The notes beneath the pieces were generated by a model. The model saw only the letters and a list, made by a program, of their open reading frames with translations, was not told the DNA's origin and searched no databases. 32,899 nt of DNA from Gemmatimonadota bacterium (lineage in GTDB: Bacteria; Gemmatimonadota; Gemmatimonadetes; Gemmatimonadales; Gemmatimonadaceae): positions 1 to 32,899 of the forward strand of contig CANHNQ010000027.1 in NCBI GenBank assembly GCA_947462095.1, given 5' to 3'. Made by a program: the position numbers and the translations under genes. Below are positions 15,111 through 23,295 of this stretch, one piece after another. How positions within the stretch are numbered: position 1 is the first letter of the stretch; each line of letters starts with the position of its first letter.

Positions 15111-16084
15111 CAATACGCAGTCAGGCGCCGGACCGCTCGAACGATATCGGCAGTCTGCGGCAACACGTAATCTTCAAGGGCCGGAGCGTACGGAAGCGGG
15201 ATATCCGCCGCCGTCACGCGCAACACGGGCGCGTCGAGCCACTCGAAGCAGGTTTCGTTCACGCGCGCGGTAATCTCACCAGCGATCCCCCCCGTGCGTG
15301 TGTCCTCATGCACGATGAGCAGGCGATTGGTCTTCTTCACGGTCCGGAAAATCGCCTCGTCGTCCATCGGTGCGAGCGACCGGAGATCGATCACTTCAAC
15401 GGAGATGCCGTCGGCGGCGAGGATGTCAGCGGCCTCAAGGGCTTTCCAGACGGTCGACGCATAGGTCACGATCGAGACGTCCGCCCCCTCGCGCGCCACA
15501 CGCGCCTTGCCGATCGGCACCACGTGATCGCCGTCGGGCATGACATCCTTCACGCGCCGATACAGGTACTTGTGCTCGAAGAAGAGCACGCAGTCCTCGT
15601 CGCGGATCGCCGCCTTCATGAGCCCCTTCGCATCCGCCGCCGTGGACGGATAGACGATCTTGAGACCGGGGGTGTGCAGAAACCCGGCTTCCGGGTTCTG
15701 CGAGTGAAACGGGCCGCCCCGCACGTAGCCCCCACTCGGACCGCGCACGACCATCGGGCACGGCAGGAACGCGCGATATCGCGCGGTCGCGACGTAGTTG
15801 GTGAGCATGTCGTAGGCGTTCGCGATGAAGTCGATGAACTGCATCTCGACCACCGGTCGCAACCCCATGTGCGCGGCACCGGCGGCCGCGCCCACGAGCG
15901 CGATCTCGCTGATCGGCGAGTCGATGACGCGCTGCTCGCCGAACTTCGCCAGCAGCCCTTCGGTCACCTTGAACGCTCCGCCGAACGCCCCGATGTCTTC
16001 GCCCATGCAGAAGACATTCCGGTCACGTTCCATCTCCTCGAAGAGCGCCTCGCGGATGGCTTCGAGGTAGGTGATTTCGGCCAT
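15110..16084 (-). CDS. 2-oxoacid dehydrogenase E1 component, beta subunit
   Basis: A 324-residue partner of E1-alpha in thiamine-diphosphate-dependent decarboxylation. Typical parts are YLEAIREALFEEMERD, MGEDIGAFGGAFKVTEGL, DSPISE with the Glu that activates the cofactor, FIDFIANAYDML, RGPSGG, and the C-terminal transketolase-like domain (VIDLRSLAPMD, VHEDTRTGGIAGEI). Length is usual. Both ends overlap neighbours by four bases. The pattern fits branched-chain 2-oxoacid dehydrogenases slightly better than pyruvate dehydrogenase, but the substrate is not certain. Confidence 0.93.
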   Translation of the reverse strand: MAEITYLEAIREALFEEMERDRNVFCMGEDIGAFGGAFKVTEGLLAKFGEQRVIDSPISEIALVGAAAGAAHMGLRPVVEMQFIDFIANAYDMLTNYVATARYRAFLPCPMVVRGPSGGYVRGGPFHSQNPEAGFLHTPGLKIVYPSTAADAKGLMKAAIRDEDCVLFFEHKYLYRRVKDVMPDGDHVVPIGKARVAREGADVSIVTYASTVWKALEAADILAADGISVEVIDLRSLAPMDDEAIFRTVKKTNRLLIVHEDTRTGGIAGEITARVNETCFEWLDAPVLRVTAADIPLPYAPALEDYVLPQTADIVRAVRRLTAY

Positions 16085-17226
16085 CAGGACTTCGCTCCGC
16101 CGGCATTCCAGGTGCCCCAGCTCTCAGGGCGTTCCTGGCCGTAGGCATCGGCCGTCGCGTCGCGACGGAACCAGAGTGGCTGCTCGACCGGTGGATCGGC
16201 GTAGACACCCATCAGGGCTTCGCGCGCGTCCGGCGTGCCGGACAATTCGGCGAGGTCGGTCGCCTCGTCGATTTCGCGGAGGATCCGCGCATCAATCGCC
16301 TCGATCTCACTTGCCGCCACGCCGAGGTCGGTTCGCAGCACCCTGACATAGCGATCGATCGGATCGTTTTCCTCGGCCCACTTCTCGATTTCGCCGGGCG
16401 GGACATACGACTGATTGTCGTGTTCGGCGTGTCCTTTCCGGCGATAGGTAATGAGCTCGACGAGCGCGACGCCGTGACCGGCGCGCGCGTGGTCGACCGC
16501 CGTCTTCGTGACATCGTACGTGGCCAGGACATCGTTGCCGTCGGCTTGCAGCCCCAGTACGCCGTAGCCGATCGCCTTGTCGACGAAGAACTTCGCTGCG
16601 GACTGCTTGTGCGTGGGCGTGGAGTACGCATACCCGTTGTTCTCGACGACGACGACCAGCGGACACCGCTGCACGGCGGCGAAGTTGATGCCTTCGTGGA
16701 AGGCGCCGGTGCTCGTGGCGCCGTCACCGACATACACGAGCCCCACGCGATCTTCACCACGCATCTTGAACGACATGGTGACCCCGGTCATGACCGGGAC
16801 CATGTCGCCGAGGGGCGAAATCTGTCCGAGGAAGCCACGCGTGACGCCGGCCTCGCCGATGTCGCCGAAGTGGATATTGAGCTCGCGGCCACGCGTGGGT
16901 GAGTCGGCCTTGGCCATGTACTGCTTTAGGACTTCGACCGGCGTGGCGCCTTTGACGAGCATGGCGCCGAGGTTACGGATGAGCGGCGACATCACATCGC
17001 GCTGCTCCAGGGCGAAGCAGCTGCCGACCGCGTCGGCCTCCTGGCCGAGCGAGCGAAAGAGTCCGCCGACGACCTTGGTTTGCCGATACAGGTTGACGAG
17101 GCGCTCTTCGAGTTGTCTCGTGAGCTTCATCCAGTAGTACAGCTCGAGCTTCCGCTCGCGCGAGAGGGCGTCGCTGGGACGCGCTTCAACGGCCGGAACG
17201 TCACGGCCGGTGCGCGCTTGGGGCAT
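16084..17226 (-). CDS. 2-oxoacid dehydrogenase E1 component, alpha subunit
   Basis: A 380-residue subunit that binds thiamine diphosphate. The cofactor motif runs from GDGATSTG (168-175) to ENN (195-197). LYRQTKVVGGLFRSLGQEA near 47-65 and the active-site region (SPTRGRELNIHFG, then ISPLGDMVPVMTG) are typical. A substrate-loop region (YRRKGHAEHDNQSYVPP) follows. It opens the E1-alpha, E1-beta, membrane protein, E2 order and overlaps the upstream small gene as ATGA. No E3 (lipoamide dehydrogenase) gene is in the window, so E3 must be supplied from elsewhere. Branched-chain 2-oxoacids or pyruvate are the likely substrates. Confidence 0.93.
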   Translation of the reverse strand: MPQARTGRDVPAVEARPSDALSRERKLELYYWMKLTRQLEERLVNLYRQTKVVGGLFRSLGQEADAVGSCFALEQRDVMSPLIRNLGAMLVKGATPVEVLKQYMAKADSPTRGRELNIHFGDIGEAGVTRGFLGQISPLGDMVPVMTGVTMSFKMRGEDRVGLVYVGDGATSTGAFHEGINFAAVQRCPLVVVVENNGYAYSTPTHKQSAAKFFVDKAIGYGVLGLQADGNDVLATYDVTKTAVDHARAGHGVALVELITYRRKGHAEHDNQSYVPPGEIEKWAEENDPIDRYVRVLRTDLGVAASEIEAIDARILREIDEATDLAELSGTPDAREALMGVYADPPVEQPLWFRRDATADAYGQERPESWGTWNAGGAKS

Positions 17227-17519
17227 CAGTATCCGGCCTCGATCGTGTGTCGGGGATCAGCCGTCCGGTGGACGGCGTTGAAGAAGCGCTTCACGTTCTT
17301 GTCGAGACGACTCTCACCCACCTGGTCGGTGTCGGCTTCCACGACCGTGTAGTGTCCGCCTTCCATCTTCACCGAGACTCTGAGCGCGCCGAGCGTCCCG
17401 CTGTAACTGCGGGACCGTGCGTCGCCGGCCCCACGGGAGAGTCCGAGCGCAGCGAAGAAGCGATCGGCCGACGTCAGCACCGTGTCGGGTGTGAGCGAGG
17501 TCCGATGGAAGTGCCGCAT
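17226..17519 (-). CDS. Small unknown protein, 97 residues
   Basis: A soluble protein with a helical start (SADRFFAALGLSR), a strand pair (SGTLGALRVSVKMEGGHYTVVEADTDQ) and a closing helix (SRLDKNVKRFFNAVHRTADP). The layout is similar to small membrane- or lipid-interacting domains of unknown role, but no named family comes to mind. Its stop overlaps the E1-alpha start, and its start is two bases after the lipoprotein stop. The conserved tight packing supports it as a gene. Confidence 0.65.
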   Translation of the reverse strand: MRHFHRTSLTPDTVLTSADRFFAALGLSRGAGDARSRSYSGTLGALRVSVKMEGGHYTVVEADTDQVGESRLDKNVKRFFNAVHRTADPRHTIEAGY

Positions 17520-17521
17520 GC

Positions 17522-18046
17522 TCAGTTGTCCTTGCGCGTGCTGTCCTTTGCGCGCGGTGGTGGTTCGGGCGGCCGAGACGTGGACGGTGGGGAGAAGTCA
17601 CCAGGTTCTTCGGCGGCCAGGATGTCCTGCGTCCAATCGGGCGTCTTCTGCAACACCTTGGTGGAGTCGAGCCGGAACTGAATCGCCATGGCCCACATAC
17701 CGGCCGTGACGAACATCAGGTTGCTGCGATAGGTCCCCAATTCCTCAGTGGCCGCGAGCCCGTTGGAGACAGTCTTTCGATCGCGATTGGTGCCGAAGAT
17801 GCGTCCCTCGCCCCCCTGGATCGGGAGGCCGCTATTCACATCGTGGACCATCACGCGCCAGTAGATCGGTTCGAGCGCCCGCGTCGGCTTGGTCTCAGGG
17901 GAGACGCGAATGACGAAATCCTCCGTCTTGAAGCGGAGTTCATTCGTTGGTGGTGGGCTGCCCCCGCCTCCGCAGCCGGCCATAACGAGGCCGGCTGCGG
18001 CGAGTGCGACCACGCGACGGAGACGACGCGTGCGCTCGGCGATCAT
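17522..18046 (-). CDS. Putative lipoprotein following inositol-phosphate synthase
   Basis: A 174-residue lipoprotein. The signal has a strongly basic start (RTRRLRR), a core VVALAAAGLVMAGC and lipid Cys25, followed by a Gly/Ser/Pro spacer. The mature part (FKTEDFVIRVSPE, IYWRVMVHDVNSGLPIQGGEGRIFG, YRSNLMFVTAGMWAMAIQF) reads like a small beta-sandwich. The C-terminus is Pro-rich and basic, so probably disordered. The ATG overlaps the ino1 stop as ATGA. A role with inositol lipids is only suggested by position. Confidence 0.75.
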   Translation of the reverse strand: MIAERTRRLRRVVALAAAGLVMAGCGGGGSPPPTNELRFKTEDFVIRVSPETKPTRALEPIYWRVMVHDVNSGLPIQGGEGRIFGTNRDRKTVSNGLAATEELGTYRSNLMFVTAGMWAMAIQFRLDSTKVLQKTPDWTQDILAAEEPGDFSPPSTSRPPEPPPRAKDSTRKDN

Positions 18047-19374
18047 TGATAGTATTCCAGCCCGAGGTGCGTGATCTGCTCTTCGCCCATCAGGTGTCGG
18101 AGCGTGTTCTTCAACTTGGTCTGCTGAATGAACAGATCGTGTTCCGGCTGGAGCCCAGGCGCCGTCTGCGGGGCCTTGTAGTAGAAGCTCAACCACTCCT
18201 GAATCCCCTTCATGCCGGCGCGCATCGCGAAGTCCGAGAAGAGCGCGAGGTCGAGCACCATCGGCGCGGCGAGAATCGAGTCACGGCACAGGAAGTTGAC
18301 CTTGATCTGCATCGGGTAGCCGAGCCACCCCTTGATGTCGATGTTGTCCCAGCCTTCCTTGTTGTCGCCGCGCGGCGGGTAGTAGTTGATGCGCACGACG
18401 TGCGAAAAATCCTTGTACAGCTCCGGATACACCTCGGGCTGCAGAATCGTGTGCAACACGGAAAGCTTCGACGCTTCCTTCGTCTTGAAGGACGCCGGAT
18501 CGTCGAGTACTTCGCCGTCGCGGTTGCCGAGGATGTTGGTGGAGTACCACCCTTCGAGACCGAGCATGCGCGCCTTGAGGCCCGGCGCGATGATCGTCTT
18601 CATCCACGTCTGGCCGGTCTTGAAGTCCTTACCGGAAACGGGTACGCCCTTCGCGATGGCGAGGTCGAGCAGCGCCGGGAAGTCCGCGGAGAGATTCGGC
18701 GCGCCATTGCAGTACGGGATGCCTTCCATGATGGCGGCATAGGCGTAGAGCATGCTGGGTGCGATCGCATCATCGTTCTCGTCCATCGCCTTTTCGAACG
18801 CTTCGATGGTCTGATGCTGCGGCCCCGAGCTGATGAACGTCTCGGTGGATCCGGTCCACACCATCACGCCACGCGTCGCGCCACTGCTCTGCATCACGTT
18901 GCGGATGTCGGCACGGATCTGCTCAGCGAGGTCACGCTTGTTCTTGCCCGTCTTCACATTGGTCGCGCGCGTGATGCGCGTGACGTAGCGGCTCTCAAAC
19001 ACGGCCGGCATCGGCTTGATGCTCTTGAGGAAATCGGCGATCGGTTCGATGTCCGACTTGTCGAGCACGCCCGCGTTCATGGCCGACTCGTAGGCGGTAT
19101 CCGGGATGGGATCCCAGGCGCCGAACACGATGTCGTCGAGCTTCGCGAGCGACACGAAATCCTTGATGAGCGGGCTGCGCCCGTCGGTGCGCTTGCCGAG
19201 GCGAATCGTCGCCATCTGAGACAGCGAACCGATGGGGACCGAGAGTCCGCGGCGCACGCGCTCAACGCCAGCGATAAACGTGGTGGCGACGGCGCCGAGA
19301 CCCGGCGTGAAGATGGCAAGCTTCCCCGTTGCCGGGGCTGGGGCCGCGGCATTACCGCGAGTCGAGTCGGACAC
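18043..19374 (-). CDS. ino1: myo-Inositol-1-phosphate synthase
   Basis: A 443-residue NAD-dependent enzyme converting glucose 6-phosphate to 1L-myo-inositol 1-phosphate. The nucleotide motif FTPGLGAVATTF is near the start. Typical later blocks are VFGAWDPIPD, MVWTGSTETF, FPALLDLAIAKGVPVSGKDFKTGQT, GWYSTNILGNRDGEVL and VRINYYPPRGDNKEGWDNIDIKGWLG, with the Lys-rich active site around KDFKTGQT. The GTG at 19374 is preferred: it is five bases after the upstream stop, GGAG lies ten bases ahead, and a longer reading would enter the transferase gene. The direct neighbour is a CDP-alcohol phosphatidyltransferase, a typical pairing for inositol-phospholipid synthesis. Confidence 0.94.
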   Translation of the reverse strand: MSDSTRGNAAAPAPATGKLAIFTPGLGAVATTFIAGVERVRRGLSVPIGSLSQMATIRLGKRTDGRSPLIKDFVSLAKLDDIVFGAWDPIPDTAYESAMNAGVLDKSDIEPIADFLKSIKPMPAVFESRYVTRITRATNVKTGKNKRDLAEQIRADIRNVMQSSGATRGVMVWTGSTETFISSGPQHQTIEAFEKAMDENDDAIAPSMLYAYAAIMEGIPYCNGAPNLSADFPALLDLAIAKGVPVSGKDFKTGQTWMKTIIAPGLKARMLGLEGWYSTNILGNRDGEVLDDPASFKTKEASKLSVLHTILQPEVYPELYKDFSHVVRINYYPPRGDNKEGWDNIDIKGWLGYPMQIKVNFLCRDSILAAPMVLDLALFSDFAMRAGMKGIQEWLSFYYKAPQTAPGLQPEHDLFIQQTKLKNTLRHLMGEEQITHLGLEYYQ

Positions 19375-19379
19375 TGCGT

Positions 19380-20003
19380 TTATTCTCCGGGGGAAGTGGT
19401 CGTGCGATACACAAAATTGATGCGCTGAAACACCGTAATCCACGCCGTCACCGCCAGCAGACTGACGATGCCGGCGAGAATCCAGCCGTTGAGCGCCAAG
19501 CCGAAAAAGGCTTGCGGAGCGGAGAGGAGCGTGATGCGTTCGGGGCGCTGCAGCATGCCGACTTTCGCATCGACGCCAAGCCCTTCAGCTCTGGCGCGCG
19601 TGTATGACGTGAGGAAGGTAGCGATAAGGGCCGCCAGCGTGACCAGCACCATGGGCTGGCTGGCGTGCACCGGGTGGGTCGCGTAGAACACCAGCAGACC
19701 GCCGAAGAGGAAGCCGTCGGCCACGCGGTCAAGGGTCGAGTCGTAGAACGCGCCAAAGACCGTACTCTGCCCCGTGCGGCGGGCGACGTTCCCGTCGAGC
19801 ACGTCAAAGAGTGCGGTCAGGCCGAGAAACCAGCCACCGGCGCTGATGTGCCCGGAGGCGAAGATGACCCCCGCCGTGCAGGTACAGATCGTGCCGATAG
19901 TGGTGATCGTGTTGGGGCGCACGCGTCGCGCAACGAGCCAGTCCGCCACGGGGGCGATGACTCGCATGTATCCGCGCTGGACGGCGCTCCAGAGTGATGG
20001 CAT
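19380..20003 (-). CDS. CDP-alcohol phosphatidyltransferase, probably phosphatidylinositol-phosphate synthase
   Basis: A 207-residue membrane enzyme that joins a CDP-activated lipid to an alcohol. The full family motif DG-x2-AR-x8-G-x3-D-x3-D is present in LFDVLDGNVARRTG followed by FGAFYDSTLDRVAD. About five to six membrane helices are predicted. The substrate alcohol cannot be read from the motif, but the gene is coupled to ino1 only five bases downstream, so inositol 1-phosphate is the best guess, as in the actinobacterial and Bacteroides inositol-lipid pathways. Phosphatidylglycerophosphate synthase is the alternative. It is the first gene of the inositol unit, 61 bases after namZ. No clear Shine-Dalgarno. 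Confidence 0.88.
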   Translation of the reverse strand: MPSLWSAVQRGYMRVIAPVADWLVARRVRPNTITTIGTICTCTAGVIFASGHISAGGWFLGLTALFDVLDGNVARRTGQSTVFGAFYDSTLDRVADGFLFGGLLVFYATHPVHASQPMVLVTLAALIATFLTSYTRARAEGLGVDAKVGMLQRPERITLLSAPQAFFGLALNGWILAGIVSLLAVTAWITVFQRINFVYRTTTSPGE

Positions 20004-20064
20004 CTCGATAACGCTGAGGTAACGGAATAGTATCTAGCCGTGGAAAGCTAGAACTCCCCTTGCA

Positions 20065-21405
20065 TCAACGGTAGAGATAAAAGCGTCGGGCGTCCTTTTC
20101 GAACGCAATAACCGCCGGCAGCTGGCGATCCATCACGGCATCCGGGTCGGCGCCGCCCAGCAGGGCCTCCCTGACGCGGCCCGACCCCAGCCGCTGGTCG
20201 AAGCCGGCCGGGGTAACCCGGAGGGAGTCCTTGTGCACGAGGGCGAGGGCCCAGAGGATGGCCGCGCCGACGCGGGCAGGCTGCAGCCGATCGCGGTCGG
20301 TGACCTCGATGCGGATCCCGGGAATCGACTGCCCAGCGAATTTGCCATCGCCGGGCTTATTCGGGGTGAAGCGCTCCGCCTTGAATTTGACGCCGGTGAG
20401 CGAGAGGTCCTCGAGGATCCGGGTCACCGAGTCGGCGCGAAGCCAGGAGGCGCCGACTCGCTGGAACGGTTCGTCGGTGCCACGTCCAACGGACACGTTG
20501 CTCGACTCGAACGGAACGAGTGCCGGATAGAGCAGCGCGCTGGTGACGTTCGGCATGTTCGGTGAGGGGCGGACCCACGGCAGCGAGGTCTCGTCGAACC
20601 ACATGCTGCGACGCCAGTTCTTCATCGGCACGACCGTCAGTCGAGTCCCGAGCTTGAACTGGGCGTGGAACAGCCGCGCCATCTCGCCCATGGTGAGTCC
20701 ATGCCGGAGCGGCATGGGATACAGCGCGAAGCCGTTCGTCCGGTTCCCCGCGACGGGCATGTCGCCGTTGGCCAAGGCGGAATCGAGCAGCGCTCCCTCG
20801 ACGCGAGCGCCGGTGATCGGGTTGGGCCGATCGAGGACCAGAACCGGAATGCCGCGCTTCGCGCCCGCCTGCATCGCGTAGAGCATGACACCGACATAGG
20901 TCCAGGTGCGGGTGCCGATATCCTGAAGGTCGACGACGAGCACATCGACATCGGTGAGCAGACTCTCCGGCGGCGCGACCGTGCGATTCTGGTACAGCGA
21001 GTGGATGGTCAGCCCGGTCTTCGCGTCCTTCTCATCACTCAGGTTCGGACGATCCGCGGTTCCCGTCGCGCCATGCTCCGGCGCGAAGAGACGCACCAAT
21101 TTTACGCCGGCGCGTTGGGCGCGCGGGTCAGCCGCGAGGAGATCGATCGACCGATGCCCCTTCTCATCCACGCCGGTCTGATTGGTCACGAGGGCCACGC
21201 GCTTGCCGGCGATGAGCTTGATGCTATCGTCCAGCAGCACAGAAATCCCGGGACGGACCTTGCGGTTCCGGTTCCCGAGCGGCATTCCATCCGGACCCTC
21301 GTCGAGCGTCGGCACATTGTCGGGACGACCGCGGCCGGCACATCCCGCGAGCGGCGGGCCGAGACACACCACAGAGAGCAGCACCAGCGACTTGATGGCC
21401 TTCAC
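20065..21405 (-). CDS. namZ: Exo-beta-N-acetylmuramidase NamZ-type lipoprotein (DUF1343, GH171)
   Basis: A 446-residue lipoprotein. The signal MKAIKSLVLLSVVCLGPPLAGC ends in lipid Cys22. The mature part is the DUF1343 fold: KRVALVTNQTGVD, LFAPEHGATG (Glu and His conserved), VDVLVVDLQDIGTRTWTY, LVLDRPNPI, and FVSVGRGTDEPF-like SNVSVGRGTDEPFQ. The Bacillus subtilis member (YbbC) is known to release MurNAc from the non-reducing end of peptidoglycan chains. Here it should act outside the inner membrane. The GTG at 21405 has a strong GGAGGTGA ribosome site. It is divergent, with 63 bases between, from a beta-lactamase-like gene, echoing the ybbC/ybbE pairing of Bacillus. Confidence 0.9.
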   Translation of the reverse strand: MKAIKSLVLLSVVCLGPPLAGCAGRGRPDNVPTLDEGPDGMPLGNRNRKVRPGISVLLDDSIKLIAGKRVALVTNQTGVDEKGHRSIDLLAADPRAQRAGVKLVRLFAPEHGATGTADRPNLSDEKDAKTGLTIHSLYQNRTVAPPESLLTDVDVLVVDLQDIGTRTWTYVGVMLYAMQAGAKRGIPVLVLDRPNPITGARVEGALLDSALANGDMPVAGNRTNGFALYPMPLRHGLTMGEMARLFHAQFKLGTRLTVVPMKNWRRSMWFDETSLPWVRPSPNMPNVTSALLYPALVPFESSNVSVGRGTDEPFQRVGASWLRADSVTRILEDLSLTGVKFKAERFTPNKPGDGKFAGQSIPGIRIEVTDRDRLQPARVGAAILWALALVHKDSLRVTPAGFDQRLGSGRVREALLGGADPDAVMDRQLPAVIAFEKDARRFYLYR

Positions 21406-21468
21406 GCCTCACCTCCAGAAGATCCCGCTGCGCTCAGGTCGCGCAGCACCCCGCCCATTCGCGAACAC

Positions 21469-22752
21469 ATGACCCGTCCGGATCCCTACCCCCCTGCTCG
21501 CCTGTCCAGTCCTTCCGGCTGCGGCGCTGCCTGCACGAACGCACTGAATCGCGCCTTTCTCAAGCGGCGCGCGGCCTTGATGTTCGGGATGGCCGCCACC
21601 GCAGGGGTCCTGCTCGGGTGCGCTCATGGCGGCTCGGGCACGCGCGACCTCCCCCCGGTGCCGGGGATTGCGCGCGACCAAGCGCTCCGTCTCGGCGACA
21701 GCGTTCGCGCGGTGCTGACGCGGGCGATTGCCGACAGCGCCTTTCCCGGCGCCTACGCGGCCGTCGGCACCGCCGACGGGATCATCGTCGAGTACGGGGT
21801 GGGGCGCCTGGACGCGACCGACGGCACCCGGCCTTCGGCCACCACGATCTGGGATCTGGCCTCGCTCACCAAAGTGATCGGCACGACGAGCGCCATGATC
21901 CAGCTGGTCGGTTCAGGGCGGGTCGCCCTTGATTCACCGGTGGTGCGGTACCTGCCCGGCTGGACGGCCCCGGGCGCCGAACGCATCACGGTGCGCGATT
22001 TGTTGTCGCACTCCTCCGGGATGCCGGCGTGGCGCGCGTTGTACAAAGAGGCGAGTACGCCAGAGGAAGCCGAGCAGCAGCTGTTTGCGACCTCCCCGGA
22101 TACCCTGCCGGGTGTGCGGTATGTGTATAGTGATCTCGGCTTCATTCTGCTGGGGAAGCTGGTCGAACGGGTGAGCGGCGAACGGCTCGCGCAGTACGAC
22201 TCGGCGCACGTCTTCGCCCCGCTAGGCATGACGGACACGCGCTACCTCCCGGCGGCGGGATTGCTCCCGCGCATCGCCCCGACCGAGGAGGACCCGTGGC
22301 GCGGACGGAAGGTGCGTGGCGAAGTGCATGACGAGAATGCGGTCCGCCTGGGGGGCGTGTCCGGGCATGCCGGGCTGTTCTCCACCGGTCAGGATCTGAC
22401 GCGGTTCGCCCGGATGTACCTCCGACGCGGCACGCTGGACGGTGTCCGGGTCTTCGATTCGTCGGCGGTGGCGACGTTTACGCGGTTGCAGGACTCGACG
22501 ATCTCGCGCCGTGCGCTGGGGTGGGAGACACCGACCGGAGGCAACTCGGCCGGCGTCCGACTGTCTCCGCAGGCGTTCGGCCATACCGGGTTCACCGGCA
22601 CGTCGCTGTGGATGGATCCGACGCAGGGTGTGTTCGTGCTGCTGCTGACGAACCGGGTCAACCCAACGCGCGAGAATCGCAAGATCGGCGGAGTCCGCAC
22701 GGCGCTGGCGGACGCCGTGGTTGGTGCGTTGCGAGGTGTGCCGGGGCGATGA
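21469..22752 (+). CDS. Serine beta-lactamase-fold lipoprotein (YbbE/AmlE-like)
   Basis: A 427-residue protein of the class C beta-lactamase/esterase family. The active-site set is complete: S132-L-T-K135, Y220-S-D222 and H372-T-G374. A lipobox (GVLLGC, Cys51) follows a hydrophobic stretch and KRR pair, so it is anchored in the envelope. The segment before it is unusually long, so translation may begin later than the ATG at 21469, but no better start with a basic lead is visible; a Tat-type signal is possible. Such proteins are often peptidases or esterases acting on peptidoglycan, and a homologue (YbbE) sits with NamZ in Bacillus. It begins the plus-strand salvage block. Confidence 0.88.
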   Translation: MTRPDPYPPARLSSPSGCGAACTNALNRAFLKRRAALMFGMAATAGVLLGCAHGGSGTRDLPPVPGIARDQALRLGDSVRAVLTRAIADSAFPGAYAAVGTADGIIVEYGVGRLDATDGTRPSATTIWDLASLTKVIGTTSAMIQLVGSGRVALDSPVVRYLPGWTAPGAERITVRDLLSHSSGMPAWRALYKEASTPEEAEQQLFATSPDTLPGVRYVYSDLGFILLGKLVERVSGERLAQYDSAHVFAPLGMTDTRYLPAAGLLPRIAPTEEDPWRGRKVRGEVHDENAVRLGGVSGHAGLFSTGQDLTRFARMYLRRGTLDGVRVFDSSAVATFTRLQDSTISRRALGWETPTGGNSAGVRLSPQAFGHTGFTGTSLWMDPTQGVFVLLLTNRVNPTRENRKIGGVRTALADAVVGALRGVPGR

Positions 22753-22775
22753 CCGTGGAATCGGGTGACGCTTTC

Positions 22776-22804
22776 TTGAACGGGAGCGATTCACTCGCTA
22801 TTTT
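22776..22804 (+). promoter_or_regulatory. Sigma-70-type promoter before erpA
   Basis: TTGAAC (22776-22781), a 17-base spacer and TATTTT (22799-22804), then about 100 bases of untranslated leader to the erpA start. The AT-rich patch stands out from the GC-rich surroundings. It gives erpA and possibly the nagB-SSS-kinase genes a promoter separate from the beta-lactamase-like gene. Confidence 0.5.
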
Positions 22805-22914
22805 GCATACAGCTAGACGCGACGCTGTCCCGGTTGCCGATCGCGGGTGCGATTGGGTGCGGGCGGCGCGCTCCATCAGGCCGGGGTGTCAGCCGGCCGC
22901 TTCGGAGGACAGCA

Positions 22915-23271
22915 ATGAGCACGATGCAGCAGCCGGATGTCATGGTGGTTCTCACGTCCACGGCCGCGACGGAAGTTCGCAAGTTCATGGAAGCGGAGGG
23001 CGTGACGCCCGAACAGGGTGGCCTTCGCGTGTCGGTGATGCCGGGCGGATGCAGCGGCTTCAAGTACGGGCTGGTGATCGAGGACAAGCACGCGGAAGAC
23101 GACACGATCTTCGAGCTCGAGGGGATCAAGCTGTTCGTGGATCCGTTTTCGGCGCAGTATCTCAGCGGCACCACGATCGACTACGTCACGTCGATGCAGG
23201 GATCGGGCTTCACCTTCAAGAATCCGAACTCAACCGGCGGCTGCGGTTGCGGCAGTTCATTCTCGGCCTGA
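22915..23271 (+). CDS. erpA: A-type iron-sulfur carrier (ErpA/IscA family)
   Basis: A 118-residue carrier that receives Fe-S clusters from the scaffold and passes them to target enzymes. The three ligand cysteines are C46 (PGGCSGF) and C110/C112 (GGCGCGSSF), in the canonical C-x(n)-C-G-C layout. The body (LTSTAATEVRKFMEAEG, LRVSVMPGG, KLFVDPFSAQYLSGTTIDYV) is typical. GGAGG seven bases ahead supports the ATG at 22915. Its place inside the amino-sugar block is odd: no known step of that route needs an Fe-S protein, so it may only be a positional neighbour under its own promoter. Confidence 0.93.
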   Translation: MSTMQQPDVMVVLTSTAATEVRKFMEAEGVTPEQGGLRVSVMPGGCSGFKYGLVIEDKHAEDDTIFELEGIKLFVDPFSAQYLSGTTIDYVTSMQGSGFTFKNPNSTGGCGCGSSFSA

Positions 23272-23295
23272 GCCGGCGAGCCAACACCTATTTCT

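Noticed and set aside
18004-19428. Long plus-strand open frame opposite inositol-phosphate synthase
   Set aside because: It lies wholly antisense to a clearly recognised gene, is Arg/His-rich and has no domain. Long antisense frames are normal at this GC content.
20031-20050. CTAGC/GCTAG short inverted repeat between namZ and the phosphatidyltransferase gene
   Set aside because: Only five base pairs with an 8-base loop; expected by chance.
20665-21468. Upstream in-frame extension of the beta-lactamase-like gene
   Set aside because: It is antisense to namZ, which has a strong ribosome site and clear domain; the real start is at or after 21469.
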